Assembly (NCBI GenBank): GCA_004194705.1
Contig: SADC01001377.1
Coordinates: forward strand, 372,001 to 436,000
DNA length: 64,000 nucleotides
Source: Ditylenchus dipsaci
Taxonomy: Eukaryota; Nematoda; Chromadorea; Rhabditida; Anguinidae
Reading direction: 5' to 3'
Shown here: positions 59,302-64,000 of the stretch, piece by piece
How positions within the stretch are numbered: the first letter of the stretch is position 1
Layout: every line of letters begins with the position of its first letter
Translations under genes and position numbers: made by a program
Notes under the pieces: generated by a model
The model's database searches: none
Seen by the model: the letters and a program-made list of their open reading frames with translations, nothing else
What the model was told of the DNA's origin: nothing

Positions 59302-61970
59302 AAAGATCTAAAATATAAACAGCCAAATCAAAATTCACATGTTTGTTAATTTAGTTGTGTATTGGTGGTATTATCTGACGAGAGAAGGTCATAGCTGAAT
59401 GAATGGTTCAGCTCTTTGTTTTTGAAGTTACATCGTTATTATTTTATTTATACGTGAAATGCCTTTTCGCTTTTAAAGATTGCTCATGCAGATTCTATTA
59501 AATTTAGTTGTTAATAAAGTACTTGTATTTATAATAAAACAGTTTAATTGAACCAAATACGGTAATTTCAATTACTTTATATAGAGCGCTTTTGAAAGCC
59601 TGTAAAAGGTAAAAAGTACTCTATCAAATCGAAGATTATGGAATAGGATGAGTATAAAAAGGCTCGCTTTTTAACTGTAAATCTCCCGCTTTTTTGACTC
59701 AAATCTCTCGCTTGATTTTAAAATTGAATTTTAAAATGTTTGTTGATATAACTTTTTTTTTGAAATTTTCACACCATCGTGTAGCTCCAAATCTCAGCTA
59801 ACCAATGAGCTATAAATTTAAATTGTAAATTATAAAAAATAAACATATTTGTGTGTGTTCGAATGGAGGAACCTGAACCAACAGCTTACTTTCTTCTAGT
59901 ACGTAAACCTCCTAAATTTTTATATTATACGTTTAAGTGTTATAGCTCATTAGAGAGTCAAGGCCACTGGTTACATGATGGTTTCAATGTAATTTTTCAA
60001 AATTATGTTAAAATAAGAGAGAAAATCTAATTTTAAAAATTATTGTTTAGGTTATTTAAGACGAAAAAGAGGGAGATTTAAGAAAATAAGCGCAAGAATC
60101 AATTTCATCCAATAGAAGAAGTTAAATATACGAACTTTCAAAAACTGTCCAATCATTTATTTTCAAACTAATTTATCCCTAATCCTAAATATGTTAAAAA
60201 TAGAAATATATCCATTCAAATCACTATATTTCTGTCAGGCCTCGTACACAAATTTAACAATTCTCACTCGGAAATGGCCACAACTTTTTTTAATTGCTCA
60301 AAAATTATTCTGTTGGCGCCATCTTGTAGCTTAGATTCATAACTACAAAATAAGCTATTGGTCAAGTTAGTATTTATTAGAAAATACGAGACAAAAGTCA
60401 ATAATCATCACTCACAGTCCTCACTCGCTCGGAGTGAGGACTGTGAAAGTGGATCGTTAACTATTTTTCAGCATCTTTTAAATAATACCGATTCAACCAA
60501 TAGCCAATTTGGTGGTCATGAATTTCAGCTACAAGATGACACCAACCAAATAATTAAAAAAAATTTTATGGCCATTTCCGAGCGAGGATTGTTGAAATGA
60601 CAGTCCGCCGTTGTGAACGAGGCCTCAAAATTTTATAGTATCTGGCCGCATAATATCTCACTTTGAGTCAGTCAAGAGTCAGGCTTCCTATATCCAAAAT
60701 ATCAGCTACTGGACAAGTGATATTATGAACAAAAGAGCACTCTAAAAATAGTGTCTCAAGATACGTATCTCAAACATCCCTCCTGATTTACCATAGTTAA
60801 AAACATATTTCGCCGAAATGTTAGTTTGCAATTTTTAAGAATTGCAAATTTATTGCGCTAAAAAATAATGTGTTGACAAAGTTACTTTTTTCATTATATA
60901 AGTCTACCTCTCCAATAAACTCATTACTTCTAATAAACCACCCCCTATAGAGAGCTTAAAAAAACCCACCAGTTAGTTTATTATAGGAAATACAATGCAA
61001 TTAATTTTCACAAATTCCAATCCAAAAAAACTCGATGCAATTTTTTTTATAAGTTTCAAATTTAGGTCAAAAATATACTTTTGGAAAATTCTCCCAATTT
61101 ACAACTGAAGGCTTACAAAGTTATTAATTTTTGCATGAAAACTTTTGTTGCTTTTCTATTCATATATTTTCTCCTTTTTTCAAAACATTCGCCCCAACAA
61201 AAACCTGTTATGACTAAAAAAGGAAAAGCAGCGAAAGTATAGAGGTAATAAGATGATGTTCATTGAGCTAGCCAACATTCTCTAGCATGATTAACGAGGG
61301 GGTAGACAGAGGTGCTGGTGGTGGTATCAAGTCCTAAGCCAAGCAGGTTGTTGTTCATTGTCACAATATCAACAAAGAAAAAGAAGACCCAACGGTCTGC
61401 AACCCTCTTCTAAACCGTCACCGCAATGGTCGCGCAATATGTTGTGTCGATTGGATAAATACAAGCATTATAAAGAAGAGAAGAAATCAGTAAAAGTTTT
61501 TTTGTTGTCGCAATAAGAGTAATTAAGAAAAAAGAGCATGTGGAGGATCTAGGCTGGGTATTTTTCGGTGCTTTTCTGCATAGAAACTTTTTTGGGTGAT
61601 GGATTTGAGTGAGTTGCAAAATCTTGTTGAATTTTTCATGGTGGTTTAAATTATTCATTAGCTCTTCATGGTGTAGAAAAATTCTAAGCCTGAGTAAAGT
61701 TGGAGATTTTCGAGGAATAATTTCGTCTAATTTTGACTTCTCTTGTCAATAATATTTGTTGATAATTTTGAACCATTTACACAATAAATAATATTCAAAT
61801 TTTAAATGCACACTGAAAATAATTCGAAAATATTATTAACAAAACTAGGTTGGTCCCGCACGAATTCAAATTCCGCAAATTGGTGTGCTTATCAAGTTTG
61901 GTTACGCATTCGTGCGTCTTAAAAATGAATTTTCACCTTCAGTTGAAAAATAATCCCCGGGGCGATTAAT
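59302..61970. other. Intergenic, repeats only
   Basis: 59,765-60,000 is a degenerate palindrome with CGTGTAGCTCCAAATCTCAG and TTATAGCTCATTAGAGAGTC. About 60,400-60,440 has CAGTCCTCACTCGCTCGGAG with its inverted partner. 61,850-61,905 is one end of the 28,716 element (GGTCCCGCACGAATTCAAAT). No exon chain was found. Confidence 0.5.
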
Positions 61971-61971
61971 A

Positions 61972-62765
61972 ACTGGTGACCATAAAGTTCGGAATGGACT
62001 TTTGAACTAATTTCTAGCAATAAAATTTATTCCCCAAAAATATTCCAAACATAGGGTTTTGTAGGCCTTTCCTTCTTCTTTCAAATGGCATATTACACTT
62101 AGATTGATTATTTTGAATAGGTCACCATTTGGCTCCAAACACCTATGATGTCATTTTAAGAAGTTTACAAGCGTTTTTATCAATTTAAGTTATCAAAGGT
62201 TTTTTTGAATCTCAAGCATCATGGCAACATCTTATCAGTATGTTGTAGCGCAGCTCAAGAGCTACAAAACCCTCGTTACAGAATGATCTTTTGATATCTG
62301 AGTGTTGAGATATGACCTTTTGGAAAAAATTGATTTCTTGAAAAAATGACCAAAATCCGAAAAATTGGCAAAAACTTGGGTTTCGGTCATTTTTTCAAGA
62401 AATCAATTTTTTCCAAAAGGTCATATCTCAACACTCAGATATCAAAAGATCATTCTGTAACGAGGGTTTTGTAGCTCTTGAGCTGCGCTACAACATACTG
62501 ATAAGATAATGCCATGACGCTCGAGATTCAAAAAAAAACTTTGATCACTTAAAGTGATGAAAATTCGTGTCAACTTCTCAAAATGACCTCACAGGTGTTT
62601 GGAGCCAAATGGTGACCTATCCAAAATAATCAAGCTAAGTGTAATATGCCATTTGAAAGAGGACACTTAGGGCTACAAAACCCTATGTTTGGAATATTTT
62701 TGGGGAATAAATTTTATTGCTAAAAATTAGTTCAAAAGTCCATTCCGAACTTTATGGTCACCAGT
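61972..62765. repeat. Near-perfect palindrome of 794 bp
   Basis: The outer ends ACTGGTGACCATAAAGTTCG and CGAACTTTATGGTCACCAGT lead into arms of about 385 bases each, meeting around 62,355-62,375. Key shared words are TAGCGCAGCTCAAGAGCTAC and AAGGTCATATCTCAACACTC. One arm has relatives at 32,270-32,540. Confidence 0.9.
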
Positions 62766-62909
62766 TAGAGAAAATGCGGGATCTCCTAATTGAAAAAGTT
62801 GTGCGAGCAAATACCCAACTCCAGTAAATTTAAGGCTTGCGAAAAACATTTTCTACGTTTTTGAAAATCCAAATAGACAATAAATATTTTGTATTGTAAA
62901 AGCAACAGA

Positions 62910-63798
62910 TCATGACAATATTTTAGATATCAGTTCTCTTTGCAATTTTTTTTTCTGAGAAATCATTGCATTCAAGTTCTTGAGCAGACCCACTATCACA
63001 GGATGATCCTCACTAAGGATATATCGAAAGTAGGCGAGCCCTTCCTCAAGTGATTTAATTTCCTCTTCCACTTCAATTACATCGGCCTGAAAAGTAACGA
63101 AGTAAGAAGTGAATCATAGGAATAAGCCAAACACTCAAGTGACTAAATCAACCTTCAACTTTGAAGTGTAAAAATAAGTTTGGCGTGGACGCATGAGATG
63201 ATACATTCGCCTACTACTGAGCAATGATTCGCTTAGTTCTGCCGCTGTATAAAAATAGTACACTTCAAACAAGATTTTAGAGCACAATTTCATGTATGTT
63301 CATTTATGTATAGGACGGAAGTCAATGGCCGACAATTTTCAAAGTGGTAGAAAGAAATGTTTAAAGGGGCATGCCCACGCTAATAAGAGGTGGTGCCCGG
63401 GAATTCAAAATTTTTTCCTAATCATTTTGAAACCTGGTTTCTAACAAAAACATACCTAAAATTAAATTCTAGGCCTTGTTTTGTTAGAAACCAAGTTGAA
63501 AAATCCGTACAGAAGTTCAATAATTAGGAAAAAAATTTCAATTCCCGGGCACCACCTCTTATTAGCGTGGGCATGCCCCTTTAATACTCATTTTTTAGAT
63601 AAATGAATATAAAATAAGAAGATTAAGGTCAAGTTTCCAGAAAGATCGTCAGTATTTAAAAAGCAAAACAAACCATAGTTAACAAACCATAGCTCTACCA
63701 AAAACTTCGCAGCAGAAGGGTTGACAGCATAACTTTTTGTAAAAAGCCTTTAATAACAGCAGCATTTCAGAGATACATGCGTCACAGAAAACAGTTGG
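62910..63798 (-). CDS. 3' exons of an unidentified protein, 5' part beyond the window
   Basis: Three exons join in phase: 63699-63798 (ACISEMLLLLKAFYKKLCC), 63153-63244 (AELSESLLSSRRMYHLMRP) and 62910-63086 (VEVEEEIKSLEEGLAYFRYI, LSEDHPVIVGLLKNLNAMI), ending at TGA (complement of 62910-62912). The last exon looks helical, and EDHPVI followed by LLKNL recalls terminal helices of TPR-type proteins such as SMYD or kinesin light chain, but this is only a resemblance. A further upstream exon may end at the donor CCT|GTAAGT near 63,962. A TTAA MITE (63,365-63,580) occupies one intron. Confidence 0.65.
63365..63580. mobile_element. TTAA-flanked palindromic MITE
   Basis: TTAA at 63361-63364 and 63581-63584. 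Ends AGGGGCATGCCCACGCTAAT and ATTAGCGTGGGCATGCCCCT are perfect inverted repeats, making it the best preserved copy of this family here. Confidence 0.9.
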
Positions 63799-64000
63799 CT
63801 TGACCACATAATGCATACCGTATTTCCTCTAATTAACGCACGGTTTTGATATTTAAAGGAGAGTTTTATCCGGAAATTGACTACGCTGAACATAAATCCA
63901 GCAACTAATAATTCGCCAACTAGTGTTTTGAAATTTTAAGTAAAAACTATACTCACTTACAGGAAAAAAGATTTTGCTCGGTTTTGGAGAACTTTCTCGA

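Overview
This is a eukaryotic nuclear window, AT-rich and intron-dense, with no sign of prokaryotic organisation. Introns are mostly short (about 45-60 nt), begin GT and end in T-rich acceptors such as TTTTCAG or TTTTAG. The genes are animal ones: a Vps15/PIK3R4 orthologue, a POGZ/ZNF280-like zinc-finger protein and an anion-type Cys-loop receptor. I therefore read it as an invertebrate metazoan genome and cannot fix the phylum from sequence alone. Most of the listed long open frames are shadows or repeat artefacts; the real genes were rebuilt exon by exon from splice signals, reading phase and family motifs.

Layout. 1-14,750: intergenic, almost entirely transposon-derived (nested foldbacks, hAT-like elements with 8-bp target duplications, TTAA-flanked MITEs, mariner-like MITEs). 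14,754-14,825: tRNA-Gln(CTG)-like gene, + strand. 15,234-about 26,000: Vps15 on the - strand, 40 exons resolved, about 1,250 residues, N-terminus unresolved. 26,100-38,030: repeats and foldbacks, including a mariner-like element with a decayed transposase. 38,283-44,717: C2H2 zinc-finger gene, + strand, about 20 exons. 44,800-52,100: intergenic repeats. 52,129-59,301: Cys-loop ligand-gated ion channel, + strand, 19 exons, several only 11-31 nt long, with an 80-bp-period satellite in its last intron. 59,300-62,900: repeats and an 0.8-kb near-perfect palindrome. 62,910-63,798: the 3' exons of an unidentified gene on the - strand, continuing off the right edge.

The genes are unrelated in function (autophagy/endosomal PI3-kinase scaffold, nuclear DNA-binding protein, neuronal-type receptor), so no operon or system is implied. 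Two results stand out. First, up to eight coding frame breaks across three genes can each be repaired by adding one base, in nearly every case to a short homopolymer, which points to systematic base deletion in the assembly rather than pseudogenes. Second, a set of hAT-like nonautonomous elements has ends built from densely iterated short (often palindromic) motifs, a different motif for each element type; five copies carry recognisable 8-bp target duplications.
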